A DNA stretch of 64,000 bases from Azadirachta indica (Eukaryota > Streptophyta > Magnoliopsida > Sapindales > Meliaceae): the NCBI GenBank assembly GCA_022749755.1, contig CM040440.1, positions 3,805,769 through 3,869,768 of the forward strand. Direction: 5' to 3'. This document shows, piece by piece, positions 47,758 to 59,208 of this stretch (its first letter is position 1; every line of letters begins with the position of its first letter). The notes beneath the pieces are model-generated. The model did no database searches. It was not told the DNA's origin and saw nothing but the letters and a program-made list of their open reading frames with translations. Made by a program: the position numbers and the translations under genes.

Positions 47758-50535
47758 TTAGCAGAATTTAGGCCTGTCCTGTGCAGCCTGGCGAGTGAAA
47801 AGATTAAGCATTTTTACCTTATCATTGATCCTGATAGTCCATGCGTCTGCTTTGGGTCCATAAACAGGGTCACCAACAACATAGGTAGGTGGGTGAACAG
47901 CATTCCTCAGGAGTGGAGCTCTCTCAGAAGCATAATCATCATCGCTATCATAATATTGATGAGGATGAGGTCCAAGAGCGTTGAGTATTATCGCCAATAA
48001 AAATGACAGTCCCTGAAAACAATTGGCACGAACGGTTAGCCTGTATGAAGAACAATGAGATAAAAAGAAAACTTAATTTGATAAACATACTAGTTGTTTA
48101 GGTTAAATCTGGAAGACAAGTGCAATTTTTAGAATTGGACAAAGAAGAACCACACAGGATAATAGGCCCACCCAGCCCCCACCCTAATCTCCCAATCATG
48201 TGTTGAACCTGTCATCTCTCTAATATGGGAGATATACCTGGCCGTAAAGGTGGTGACTATAACTCTGGAAAAACAAGAAAGAGAGAAAAGCATGATGGCA
48301 TTCAAATCAAATACCCTCATTTGTCATACACAGTTACTTATTTACCATTATTTCCATAAAATACATCAAGTAAATTACTATAACCACTGAAAAAGGATAC
48401 AGATAATACAGAAACAAATACAAGAAGAGCAAAATAGATCGGGGAGTAAGCAAAGCACAGGGGACCTGTAACCAAAAGGCATTATTATAGGGGTCCAAAT
48501 GACACATCATTTATAGTTGATCTATCACAGAGTTTTTCAAGTACAGTCAATCATTTATACAGCATAACCACATAAAACTATTCGAACTCTCAGCAAATTC
48601 CAGTTTTTAAACCAATTACTGAGACTAACGGAACAAAAGAAATTCAGTCAAAATATATGTAGGGAAAGAGGGAAGGCAAGAGAGAGATGTAGACATACCT
48701 GTACACAGACAATTGACAAGCCTATCCATTTGCAGAGCTGAAAGTTTGACCTGATGAAATCTTTGAATTGAGCAAAACTTCCACTGGGATCCTCTGGAAA
48801 GTCCTGGTTTACAGTTAAAAAGAGAAACAGAATTCAAATAAATTACATCCTAACCCCATGAAAGATCATATAAAAATCCAATAATTAATATACCTCCTCC
48901 CAGTCACGGTTCAGAAATACATCGGCAGCCACTCCAGCCTCTAGCATAAGGAGCAAAAGGACAAACAACATGTACTGTACCCATGTAAGGTCAACAATGA
49001 AACCATTATGTCACAGTCACTAAATGTAGTTCCATTGACAGAATACTCAGAATCTCGAAAAAAATTTACACAGGAAATTATTATGTTACGCAAACATAGT
49101 TTCACAAATTGTAGACTAGATTTATTTATCACAAATGGTTTAATTCTTAGAAGCAGAAACTCCAAAAACCAAAAAATTTTACTAAAAGATATAAACATTT
49201 TCAAAAAGCAATTAAGCAGACAAGAACTATTTAGACACTGAACTTCAATGCAATTAAGGTAGCGAGATTTCTTAAAGTAAAACATTGTAAACTAGCATTA
49301 GTCATGGTCACAGCTTCTGGACTTTTATTTGCATAAATATTATCAATGATTATAATAATTCAGGAAAAGGATACTATATAAAGGCAACAACCATTAGCAG
49401 TTTCTGCAGCAATGTGACCTGAGCATGTAATCACACACAAAGTGATCCCAAGGCCAAGGAAAGTGTAAATGTACCTGTAATGCATGCAAAAGAAATTGCT
49501 AGTTGCTTCAAAATATCCATAAATGGAAAAATAAAGTAAGTTCTTTTACAATCACCATTTACTACAAATAAGAAAGAAAATCAAAACTATGTATGAATGG
49601 AAAATGTTTATAAATGCCTCATATACTTGATGATTCACAGAGACACAAGCCAGGTTCTCAATTGCACCACAAATTCTTTGGAAAGAAAAATTCCATTATC
49701 TGCAACGTTAAAGAAGCTTTCACAAATGCATTGTCCTAATTTTTGCTGAAAGAGAAAAGGTACAGTTTAAAACAATTGACAGGGCTTCCAAATTGCAAGC
49801 CAAAATTATGCCTAAGAAGAACGTTAAAAAAGCCTTTAACTTGGCCCACCGCTTCCAATGCAGTTTTTATCTCAGAACAAATTTAGCAGACTCGCAGACA
49901 AACACTAAACTTGAATAACCATAAACAATAAACCCACTTCCCTCTTTCAACTTTCTAAAACAGAACACACATAAACTTTGAAAGCCAGTGGGGAACAAAA
50001 TGAGACAAGAATCATCGAATTCTAAGTTCATGTAATGTAAAATATTTTAATACCTCGCAACTTCCAAACAATCAAAGTTCAACATCAATTACTTTGATTC
50101 CTACTTTCTTCGTGCACTCTTTGAGATACCAAATAGAACTTAGATAGTAACAATCTGTGCCAGTTCCAAAAGGATTAATTCTTTTTCTTTATTTCCGTGC
50201 AGAATGACACAACAAAGAACAAAAACCTAGCAATTCTATTGTCTAATCTCATAAACCAAACAAAAGCAGAAAAGAAAACATCCATCAACAGCGAAATCCG
50301 AATTTTCTTTCATTCATTTCCCACAAAAGAAAATACTCAAATAAGTAAACGAAGAATAATACCATGGAGCTGGATAATCAGATGAATCACCTCCGAAAGG
50401 AAAATCACCCATCTGTCTCTCCCAAACCTTAATTAACCATAATTCATACAATATCATAGCAATACCAACCATTCCCATTATTGAATTAAACATCTTCAAA
50501 ATAGATTGTATGCAACTCCTCACCATTCTTGCCAT
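47758..50535 (-). CDS. TET19: Tetraspanin, TET18/TET19-like (TOM2A-related)
   Basis: Five exons on the minus strand: 50535-50363, 49474-49375, 48974-48894, 48803-48699, 48012-47758; phases agree, 237 residues. Four membrane segments: [54 protein letters not shown] and [19 protein letters not shown]. Between TM2 and TM3 is the conserved [13 protein letters not shown]; the second extracellular loop is short ([18 protein letters not shown]...NFQLCKW), as in plant TET18-20 and TOM2A. The cytoplasmic tail has [15 protein letters not shown] and [12 protein letters not shown]. Plant tetraspanins organise membrane microdomains; TOM2A relatives are known as host factors for tobamoviruses. Start at 50535 or 9 bases downstream (50526). 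The last 20 residues ([10 protein letters not shown]...) follow an in-frame GTAAAA, so an alternative 3' end by splicing is possible. Confidence 0.88.
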
Positions 50536-51344
50536 CTCCGACTGTGCCCACAAACAAACAGAAATTTGAAAAAAATGAATAATATAGTTGCAGCGGCAGC
50601 AAAACTTAAATTGAATCTAGGGTTTCAGAGGTGAGAGACAGGACGAGGAGCAGAATCTTTGGATGGAAGAAGTCATCAACAGGTCAAATTCGTGGTCCGT
50701 CTTCTGTTGATTGAAGGTTCCTAATACAGAGGATAGCTAGCTAGCAACACTTAATGTACACGCGTTAGTTTTTTGTTTGCTGCTACATTATTCGCTGTTT
50801 TCTAGTTTTTTTTTTTTTTAATTTTATTTTAGTAGAGCGGTTAACAAAAATTGCTAATTATCATGATAAATATTCTTTAATATTTTAAAATATTCATTAC
50901 AAATATACAAATGAATTTATTAAAAAAATTCAATTTCACTTGAAAAAATCCAAAGGAAATATAGTATTTAGAGTCGTCCCAAATGCATGTGTAACATGAT
51001 TAATGAGAATTACTATAAATCTATTATTTTAAGAAGAAAAAGCTATGGGTGATAGTAAATAAAGCAAGCTGTAACTTCATATTTTTCGTAATCAACAAAA
51101 TGTTCTTATAAATTTGAATTTATTTATTTTATATAATATGGTCATCTCAAAGAGTTGTCGCACATGCATGTATTGTCTGATTAATTAGAATACTATAAAT
51201 CTATTTCAAAAGGAAATTATACATCGTAACATTAAAATTAATCTTTTCCCAAGTGAAAAGGAGATAAGTAATTCCCACCAGACTTAACACAATTCAAGCA
51301 CTTTAACCCTCTTGATACATCTCTTGTATGCAGGTTTTGTACAA
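50536..51344. other. Tetraspanin 5' flank and short intergenic
   Basis: AT-rich DNA with a T run near 50806-50819. No gene seen. Confidence 0.5.
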
Positions 51345-52220
51345 CTAATTGGAATCAAATTCCAAGTACATTCGATAAGCAGCTCTATCAGAAGAATAGT
51401 AACCTTCTATTAAATCATCGACTTGGAAACCAAATTTTTTGTAGAGATTCAAGGCAGGAATTCTCAAGGGATCAACATGAAGCGTTATGCGGAGCACGTT
51501 TCTGGTTCTGCACTTCTCAATTGCTGCTTTCAGCAGTGCCTCTCCATGACCTTGTCTCCTATAATTCTCCTTCACTGAGTCCCAATATCGCCGATCCATG
51601 AGAAAGAGTAACATGGAATAATTAAGAGATGAAATATTTGACAACATTCTCCAAATGCATATTCATGATTCATAAACATCACTTAATCCGTCCCATCTAG
51701 CGAAAAGACACCAATAACAAGAAGAAAGGAGTATTTTTAGAAGACATTTATCAAACAGGTTATGGACATGCAAGAAAAATCATAACTGTCACATGGGTAC
51801 TTTTGGAGTTAAATTGATCCAACTGACGCATAAACTTAAGTTTCAAGAACTTATATGATATGGATTATAGGAATTTTATCTCCTCGTATCAAAATTTACG
51901 CGGCCCGTAATACAAAGATATAATGCGAAAAACTCGGAAAACTTGATAGCACAGTGGTTTAATAAAAGACGAGATGAGAAAAATGTTTAGGAACCTGCAA
52001 GCTTGGTGATAGAGGCAGACAAGGAAGAAGGCCAAGAGTAGATGACGTAGCCTACAACTTGCCCATTCATCTCAACATAAAGCAAGCCCGAGTTTTTCTT
52101 TTTCAGTTCTTCGTCAAAAGATCTAGCAAGCGATTCATGTTTGGGGAAAATCTTCTTCTCCATCTTCACGATCTCATCCACTACCCTTGTCCAGTTGGTT
52201 GAGTTTCGCTGCAGCTCCAT
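51345..52220 (-). CDS. GNAT-family N-acetyltransferase
   Basis: Two exons on the minus strand, 52220-51995 and 51574-51345, 151 residues. The start is MELQRNSTNWTRVVDEIVKM; an upstream GTG is not used. The acetyl-CoA binding motif A loop is NYRRQGHGEALLKAAIE (R-x-x-G-x-G/A), followed by ITLHVDPLRIPALNLYKKFG (motif B: residues in N-x-x-A-x-x-L-Y-x-x-x-G-F) and the GYYSSDRAAYRM end. This pattern is that of small single-domain N-alpha/protein acetyltransferases of the RimI/NAA type. The intron lies just before motif A (TKLA|VKENY); the beta-strand normally preceding it seems short, so an extra small exon in the 420-base intron cannot be excluded. Substrate unknown. Confidence 0.82.
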
Positions 52221-52439
52221 GATCACGTTCGCCGCACTACTAAGAAGAATCGTGGGTTGTTGCTTTCTGCTGCCTAGTCATGTAGGCGGCGCATCATATG
52301 CAATCGTTTTTATAATCCTTAAATAATGTATAATGAAAAATTATTTCTTTATTTTACAAAAGAAGTCCAAAAACTAACAGTCTAATATTTTTATTATTTT
52401 CAGGAAATAAATATCAAATCTTTGTCAAGAATTAATTAC

Positions 52440-52817
52440 TGTTGCACGTGGCATGCGTGCATAGCTAACACATGAAAGAAAGACTAATCGAGTGACTCAC
52501 TCCGAATTAACTCAATGACACGTAAAAAACTAGGTGATATTGGATAACACATGCTAGAAGGGCAAATCATTCAGTTGATCATTTTTATCAACTATCAATA
52601 GTTAATTATTATTTATTTCCTTAATTGTAACGGTAGTTTCTATTGTATTGGATGATTAATATTTTTTTATTGTATTTAAAGAGTCATGAACTACGGAATA
52701 AAATTGTGCAAAAACTTATTTGAAAATTGTTTGGGAAGTGCTAGCCCCTCGAAGTGTTAGCTTTCATTCTTCATTCTTTTGTTTATAAACAATAGTCCAA
52801 AAGCTTGTGTTGTAACA
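52440..52817 (+). repeat. 5' LTR of the Ty3/gypsy element
   Basis: Starts TGTTGCACGTGG and ends TTGTAACA. It shares, along its length, blocks with the 3' LTR such as AATCGAGTGACTCAC, TTTCCTTAATTGTA and TCTCGAAGTGTTAGCTT-like segments, with many substitutions; an old insertion. Confidence 0.85.
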
Positions 52818-52821
52818 TTTT

Positions 52822-52834
52822 TAGTTTTAGAGCC
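52822..52834 (+). other. Degenerate primer-binding site (initiator-Met tRNA)
   Basis: TAGTTTTAGAGCC, four bases after the 5' LTR, matches ten of thirteen positions of TGGTATCAGAGCC. Confidence 0.6.
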
Positions 52835-52849
52835 AAGCACTGGAGGATC

Positions 52850-53290
52850 TAGTGACGCAATTAGAAGATACAGTGGAATCTCTTGCATCTAGCCAAAAAA
52901 AAATTAATTACCAACCAAAGAGAGCTTTTGACTCATCTCATAGATAAAATGGAGAAATTGAGTCAACAAGTTTATGGAGAAGCCTATGCAGAAAAAAATG
53001 AAAATTTTAGTCACAGATTTAAAAGTCGTAATGATCATTGTTCTCCTTCAAGAGGTGGAGATTCCTTTCATGCATTTGTTCCTAAGATTGTGAAATTGGA
53101 TTTTCCAAAATATAAGGGAAGGAATGATTCTACAAAGTGGAATGATTTTCCAAAATATAAGATTGTGATAATTTGCAAAGGAAACCATCAACTCAAGCTC
53201 CTCGACCCATGCTTCCTCCACGAACAAATTTTGGAATCCAAGAGCACAAGCTTGCGCCAGCTTCAACTGCTAAACGAATAACGCCAGAAG
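52850..53290 (+). pseudogene. gag remnant
   Basis: Frames with stops read MEKLSQQVYGEAYAEK and FVPKIVKLDFPKYKGRND, the latter like the gag motif K-x-D-F-P-x-F-x-G. Broken by several frameshifts. Confidence 0.55.
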
Positions 53291-53700
53291 AATTAGCCAA
53301 ATGAAGAAAGAAAGGATTATACTTTTATTTCAATGACAAGCATAGCCCAAGCCACAATTGCCTAAAACTCTTCAAAATAAAACCTTGTTGGGGTGTAGAT
53401 GATGAAGATGTAGAGTGGGAAATTGAAGATGGCATAAAAGAATCAGCCCCAAAAATTTCTTTGCAAGCGATGGCAGGAATGTAAATACCAAAAACCATGA
53501 AAGTTTGGACCGGACTTGTGGGACAACATGTAATGGTTCTAATTGACTCAAAAGCATCCGTAACTTTATAAGTTCACAGTCGCTCAACAATTGAATTTGC
53601 GACTAGATGCTGATGGGAAACTAGAAATCTCAATGACTTCAAGCCAAAAACTTCTAAGTTTAGGCAAGTGCACTTAGGTACTTATCAAGTTTTAAAGGAT
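53290..53700 (+). pseudogene. gag-protease linker and protease remnant
   Basis: Reads KRITPEELAK then a stop, KKGLYFYFNDKHSPSHNC, which resembles the zinc-knuckle/spacer region before the aspartic protease. The protease itself is only faintly visible. Confidence 0.45.
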
Positions 53701-54029
53701 TTTATTTGCAGCAGACTTTTTCATTCTACTTTTCGAGGGCTATGATGTAGTACTTGTCACCCAATGGTTGCGTACTTTGGGGCCTATACTGTGCAACTTT
53801 GAGTAGTTACTCATGAAGTTCTCAAAGGATAACAAAAAGATAATATTATGTGGAATTACAAATGCAGACAATAAAATTATTTCCAATCCTTTGACTAAAG
53901 TTACTAAATTAGAACATGGAGTTGTTTTGCAACTTACAAGCAACGAAGAAGTCATTGGCAAAACTAAATCCCTCCAAGATCCAATCTAGCAATTGTTGTA
54001 AGAATATCAAAAAGTCTTAACTGAACTTG

Positions 54030-54514
54030 TAGGACTTCCACCTTCACGAAATCATGATCATCGCATTCCGCTGCTTCTAGACCATAAACCAGTGGCAATA
54101 CGACCATACCACTACCCTTATTACCAAAAGAATGAGATTGAAAAACTAGTTCAAGAAATGCTAGCTGCAAGAACTATTCGACCTAGTACAAGTCTATACT
54201 CTTTTCTTGTATTATTGGTAAAAAAACATGATGGTTCATAGAGAATATTCATAGACTATTAGGTTTGAATAAAATCACTATAACAAATAAGTTTCTAATA
54301 CCAGTCATTGATGAGCTTCTAAACAAGCTAACTGGTGCAAATTACTTTACCAAACTATACCTCAGATCTGGTTATCAACAGGTACGCATGCATGTTGATG
54401 ACATTGAGAAAACAACATTTCGAACACATTATGACCACTATGAATTTTTAGTAATACCATTTAGACTTACCAATGCTCTTTCAACTTTTCAAGCACTCAT
54501 GAATAAGATATCAA
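54030..54514 (+). pseudogene. Reverse transcriptase, 5' part
   Basis: Reads LPPSRNHDHRIPLL, PVAIRPYHYPYYQKNEIEKL, a stop, then [37 protein letters not shown] and the [18 protein letters not shown] segment: palm/finger blocks of Ty3/gypsy RT. Ends abruptly after FQALMNKIS at the plastid insertion. Confidence 0.8.
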
Positions 54515-55968
54515 TGTAATCAAAGGAATTGATCTTTTTGAGAAATCAATGTCTGACTCCATGACTTAAGGGAACAAATCAAGAGAACAATAGCCTGACA
54601 AAGGGTTGGTTCGGCTTGATTCGGATGCCCTTTTAGAAACCGAACCCCAAATCAAAATCTATCATTGATTTGAGATATTAATAAAGTGAATATCTAGTTT
54701 ATTCAATGCTATGAACCTTAAAGTGTATGAAGTTTTATATTTGATTCTTTAATTAGGATGATAGAGACTCCACTTACCTTAGGTTGATCTAGGCCATAAG
54801 CAAACTTACGTCAAGATAATCCTTCTTTGAAACACTTTGGTAGTGCTCCTCTATCAAAATTCTAATAATGAATTAGAGCACATGGAGCCATTTCCTTATT
54901 TTTCTTAACAGAAAAACAATATGGTAGACTAACTAATATTTCTATCAATTAATGAAAGAGCCTAATGCAAAAAAAACCGCATGTTGGGTCTTTGAAATAG
55001 TTCAAATCATTTTGATAAGAATTAGTTCGATCTCTTTTACTGAGAAGGTCTACGGTTCGAGTTCGTATAGCCCTATAATAATCAAATAATAATAATAAAC
55101 AAAATTGAAGAAATACAAAAGTCGTATAGTTTTCATTTTTGCATTATTGTATTTCTTGTTATTTGTAATTGGCCTTTCAAGGCTACTTGCTTCATCAAAA
55201 TCAAATAATTCCCAAAAGCTTGCTCGTAGGGGTCTCGTTCAAAGCAGAACATAAAACTGAAAACAAAAGCACATTCCAATAGATTTAATTGCTATTTTTT
55301 TTTCTAATCTTTGATAAACAAACCCACTTTTCTTTAGTAATTAATAATCTTCTTATGGGAATTACATATGAATTTACCTCTTTTATTTTTCACAATCAAA
55401 GAGTTATTGATACTTCCTCTCTTTGGTATACTCACCTACTTTTGGTGAATTTGTAGAGTCAAAATCATGACATCAATCCGGTTAAAAACTCCAACATAAC
55501 CCAACTCAAATGGAATAGTAAGTCACATGGATATAGAAAGGGATTACTGTATTTGTTGACACGTCAGAGTTTAAAAAACGAATATGTTTTCATAAACATA
55601 TTTCATAAATATAAAAAAATAAAATAGATTATAGAATAGAATCAAAATGGATTGAATTTTGAATTCGAATATTAGAAATTTCGAAACAAAAATAAGAATT
55701 TTATTTGGAATTCCTTTTATTTAGATAAGTCCAAAGCGAGGTGAACATAAGAGAGTTTTGTTTGTTTTGTTTGTATAAAAGATTTATACTTATACTATAT
55801 TGAAATAAAATTGAAGGAAGTGTATTGAAACTAGGATTATAATTGAGAAATCTTAAAACGAGACATCACAACAAACAAACGAAACTATGTGGTTCGATCA
55901 AAATAAATTGTTGTTTTGACTAACTAGTTATCAATGACTTGGCAATGAATTCCAATTTGAATCGACGA
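54515..55968 (+). other. Plastid DNA insertion (NUPT), trnV-UAC intron to ndhC side
   Basis: The segment interrupts the RT gene. At about 55037-55075 lies GAGAAGGTCTACGGTTCGAG followed by TTCGTATAGCCCTA, which is the 3' exon of chloroplast trnV-UAC with two substitutions against the sequence I recall. Just upstream, GAGCCTAATGC...CCGCATGTTGGGTC looks like domain V and the end of the trnV group II intron. The AT-rich remainder downstream fits the trnV-ndhC spacer. Exact ends and the 5' intron boundary are inferred. Confidence 0.75.
55040..55072 (+). pseudogene. trnV-UAC 3' exon fragment (plastid-derived)
   Basis: Only the anticodon-stem 3' side, variable loop, T arm and acceptor 3' strand are present; the 5' exon is absent. 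Not a functional tRNA gene here. Confidence 0.75.
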
Positions 55969-56100
55969 TGCAAAGTTATTTGCGAAAATTTGTATTAATA
56001 TTTTTTGATAATATACTAATATATAATAGAAACTGGGATGCTCATTTACAACATGTAAGAGTGGTTTTTGATATGCTACAAGCTAATAATTGAAGATTAA
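55969..56100 (+). pseudogene. Reverse transcriptase, 3' part
   Basis: Continues the RT after the plastid insert: SYLRKFVLIFFDNILIYN, with the catalytic F-x-D-D box altered to FFDN, then WDAHLQHVRVVFDML. Confidence 0.75.
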
Positions 56101-56314
56101 AGTGGAGAAATGCTAATTCGAGAAACAACAGGTGTAATATTTGGGTCACTTGATCTCCAATCAAAGAGTAGAGGTTGACCCTTCAAAAGTGAAAGTAATG
56201 TTGTTATGACCCAAGCCAACAAATGTCAAAGCGATGCATAGGTTTTTAAGACTCATTAACTACTATTAAAAGTTCATCTAGAATTATGCCAAGATAGCTG
56301 CTCCTCTCACTAAA

Positions 56315-56820
56315 ATGTTGAAACAAAATTCGTTTACATGGAGTGCTATATCTAAAGAAGCATTTAAAAGGCTTAAAACGGCAATGTCACAAGCTCTAGT
56401 ATTATTTTCACTTGATTTCTCAAAAATATTTTTTGTGGAATGTGATGCTTTAGGGGTTGGAATAGAAGCTATTTTACATCAAGGAAGACTAATAGCATTT
56501 TTTAGTTAAGCTTTTCATGGAGACAAAAACGTTCTTTTTTCAATTTATGAGAAGGAAATATTAGCTTTTGTCCTTGCTGTTTAAAAATAAAGGTCCTATT
56601 TGCTAGGAAAGAAATTTATTATACGAATGACCACCAAAGTCTTAAGCATTTATAGTCTAAAAAAATCACTACCGTGACTCAACAACGATGGCTATATAAA
56701 TTGATAGGTTATGACTTTTAGGTAGAGTACAAAAAAGGAAAAGAAAACGCAGTAGTTAATGCTTTTTCTCGGCAACATGAAATTGAACCGTATTCCAGAA
56801 CTTTGCTTGCTTTGACTTAA
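56315..56820 (+). pseudogene. RNase H remnant
   Basis: Open from 56315 to 56509 with FTWSAISKEAFKRLKTAMSQ, VECDALGVGIEAILHQ (first Asp of the RNase H core) and LIAFFS; later pieces HGDKNVLFSIYEKEILAF and YKKGKENAVVNAFSRQ lie in other frames with stops. Confidence 0.8.
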
Positions 56821-56989
56821 TTATTGCCACACTGAATAAAAGCCATTAAAGAAGAAGTTACAACTAATCCTACTCTTCAAGCCTTATAAATAAAGATTCA
56901 GGATGGTGAAGCAGTAGGTCTTTAAAAGGAAGTTGATTGAATTTTTTGGTTCAAAGATTGAATCTATCATGCTCCTAAATCGCAACTTA

Positions 56990-58020
56990 CAACTATTATA
57001 GTTAACGAGTTCTATGACAGCACACGTAAAGGTTATGTCAAGACCCCTTCAACAAATAAAATCAAATTGCTATTGGCAAAGGATGAGGCAATAAATTAAT
57101 GCTTTTATTCAAAGCTGTGATACATGCCAATGACATAAAGTTAAACATTAAGCACTAACAGGACTATTATAACTACTCTAAATTCCCTTTCAAATTTTTG
57201 AAGACACATCAATAAACTTTGTTGAAGGTTGCCTCCTTCACAGGGTAAAAACACCATTCTTGTTGTGATTAATCATTTATCAAAATATGCCCATTTTCTT
57301 CTTCTTTCTCATCCTTACATAGTAGTGGGTGTAGCTTAGTTATTTTTTGACAACATTTTCAAGTTACATAGATTACCTAAGTTAATTGTTTATAATCAGG
57401 ATCCAACTTTTTACTAGCATGTTTTGGAGAGAATTATTCCGTTTGAATTAAACTTCCTTTACTTTCAGTTCGAGTTATCATCCACAAAAAGATGGACAAG
57501 GTGAAGTTGTTAATCAGACCTTAGAGATTTATCTTTGATGTTTCACTAGTTCATGACCAAAGGAATAGATGAAATAGTTGTGATGGGCTGAATTTTGTTA
57601 TAATACTAGTTGGTATTAGACAATTCGAAAAACACCTTTTAAGATTGTTTATGAGAGAACTCCACCTCGATTGACTACATTATTAAAACGGCAAGGGTAG
57701 AAGCTATTAAGAAGGAACAACTTTCTAGTGATCAAATTTTGAAAAAGGTGCAAGATCACATAACAAAAACTCAAACTAGAATGAAGAAGCTATATGATTC
57801 CAAGCACAATGAACGTGAGTTTCAAGTAGGCGACTTTGTTTATTTTAAGCTGTAGCCATATAGACAAATGCCTGTTACCTTGAGGAACAATTACAAACTT
57901 TCTGCACGCTACTACAATCCTTTTGAAGTAACTGAAAGAATTGGACAAGTTGCTTACAAGCTAAAATTGCCTTATACTTCAAAGCTTCACACTGTTTTTC
58001 ATGTTTCATAACTTAAAAAG
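56990..58020 (+). pseudogene. Integrase remnant
   Basis: Scattered matches in three frames: NTILVVINHLSKYAHFL (core, first Asp position changed to Asn-like context), the HRLPKLIVYNQDP segment with the second catalytic region, then MKKLYDSKHNEREFQVGDFV, SARYYNPFEVTERIGQVAYK and KLHTVFHVS at the C-terminus. Multiple stops. Confidence 0.75.
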
Positions 58021-58099
58021 AAAATTGGTGATGGATAAATGGTATTATAAACGTTACTATATATTGCCCAAGATAATTCCTTAACATCTTTTCCTCAAT

Positions 58100-58245
58100 T
58101 AATTTTAGATCGTTGAGTTTAGAAAAGGAAATATAAGGTTCTCATTTATTGGCAAAGGTTGTCTCCTACATATGCAACTTGGGAGCTTCAAGAAACCATA
58201 AGGAGCATTTTCCAGATTTTCACCTCAAGGCGAGGGTGATTTCTT
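58100..58245 (+). pseudogene. Chromodomain-like C-terminus of integrase
   Basis: KYKVLIYWQRLSPTYATWEL resembles the chromodomain found at the end of chromovirus integrases. Confidence 0.6.
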
Positions 58246-58260
58246 AAGGGGACGAGAACT
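58246..58260 (+). other. Polypurine tract
   Basis: AAGGGGACGAGAACT directly abuts the 3' LTR. Confidence 0.6.
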
Positions 58261-58646
58261 TGTTTCATGTATGCATAGTTAATACATGAAAAAAAGACCA
58301 ATCGAGTGACTCACTTCGAGTTTACTCAATGATATTGCATGACATGTGAAAAATTAAATGATATTAGATAGCACATGCTAACTAGAAGATCAAGTCATTG
58401 AGTTGACTCATTCTTATCAATTATCAATATTTAATCATTATCCATTTCCTTAATTGTAGTGGTAGTTTTTATTTTATTAGATGATTGATATATTTTTTTA
58501 TTATATTTAAAGAGCAATAAAGATGTGTAAGAACTTATTTCAAAATTGTTTGGGAGGTGCTAACCTCTCGAAGTGTTAGCTTTCACTCTTTAATTTTTTT
58601 CTCTTTTTTGTTTATGAACAGTAGTCCAAAAACTTGTATTGTAACA
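58261..58646 (+). repeat. 3' LTR of the Ty3/gypsy element
   Basis: Starts TGTTTCATGTATGC and ends TTGTAACA, colinear with the 5' LTR. Confidence 0.85.
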
Positions 58647-59208
58647 ATTAATTAGCTACTTTCACTTCTTGGGAGATGTGAGAACAGATTAATTAGTAAT
58701 CCTTTACTTATGAGGAGGGATTCTAGAGAACATGAAAATTTTCAGTGGCGACTTGGCTCATGCTAAAGCAAAATTTATACCTTTGTGATTTGATGAAAGA
58801 AAAGAGAAATTTTTTATATATCTTGAAACTTCAAAAAGATATGGGGATTACCGAATAAGCAGTATAAGTAATATACATCGAAGTTTCAACAGAGAAATTA
58901 GTCATTTTTATCATTGATTATCATATGTTTTCCTACCGAGCTAGCTCGTTGAATTTACCAGAAGAAGTAATTACTGAGATTGATACTTATACGAATTATA
59001 TATAACTGACATTGAAAGGAGACTAACTGTGCCAAGCACAAAGGAAGTTTTATATTTAAATTGAATTTGCTCATCTTGCCATGAAACTGCGAACAGCAAA
59101 AGAACAACGAAAGAGAAAGAAGTAAACGCATCGAATGGCAAGTTACTTCAAACTGAAGAAGATGATCAATGGCATGGAACGTATCATCAGAAAAGGCAAA
59201 TACAATGC
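58647..59208. other. Short intergenic, 3' flank of the ankyrin pseudogene
   Basis: AT-rich; nothing recognised. Confidence 0.5.

Larger units (their letters stand above)
52440..58646 (+). mobile_element. Decayed full-length Ty3/gypsy LTR retrotransposon with plastid insert
   Basis: Both LTRs, a primer site, gag/protease/RT/RNase H/integrase remnants in standard order and a purine tract are present. Every domain has stops and frameshifts. Without the roughly 1.45-kb plastid insert the element would be about 4.75 kb. The chromodomain-like end (VLIYWQRLSPTYATWEL) suggests a chromovirus clade. Flanks are ATTAC on the left and ATTAA on the right, so only an imperfect target duplication survives. 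Nearby genes are unaffected. Confidence 0.88.

Noticed and set aside
55037..55075. Functional tRNA-Val gene
   Set aside because: Only the 3' exon of the plastid gene is present; no 5' half or Pol III A box.
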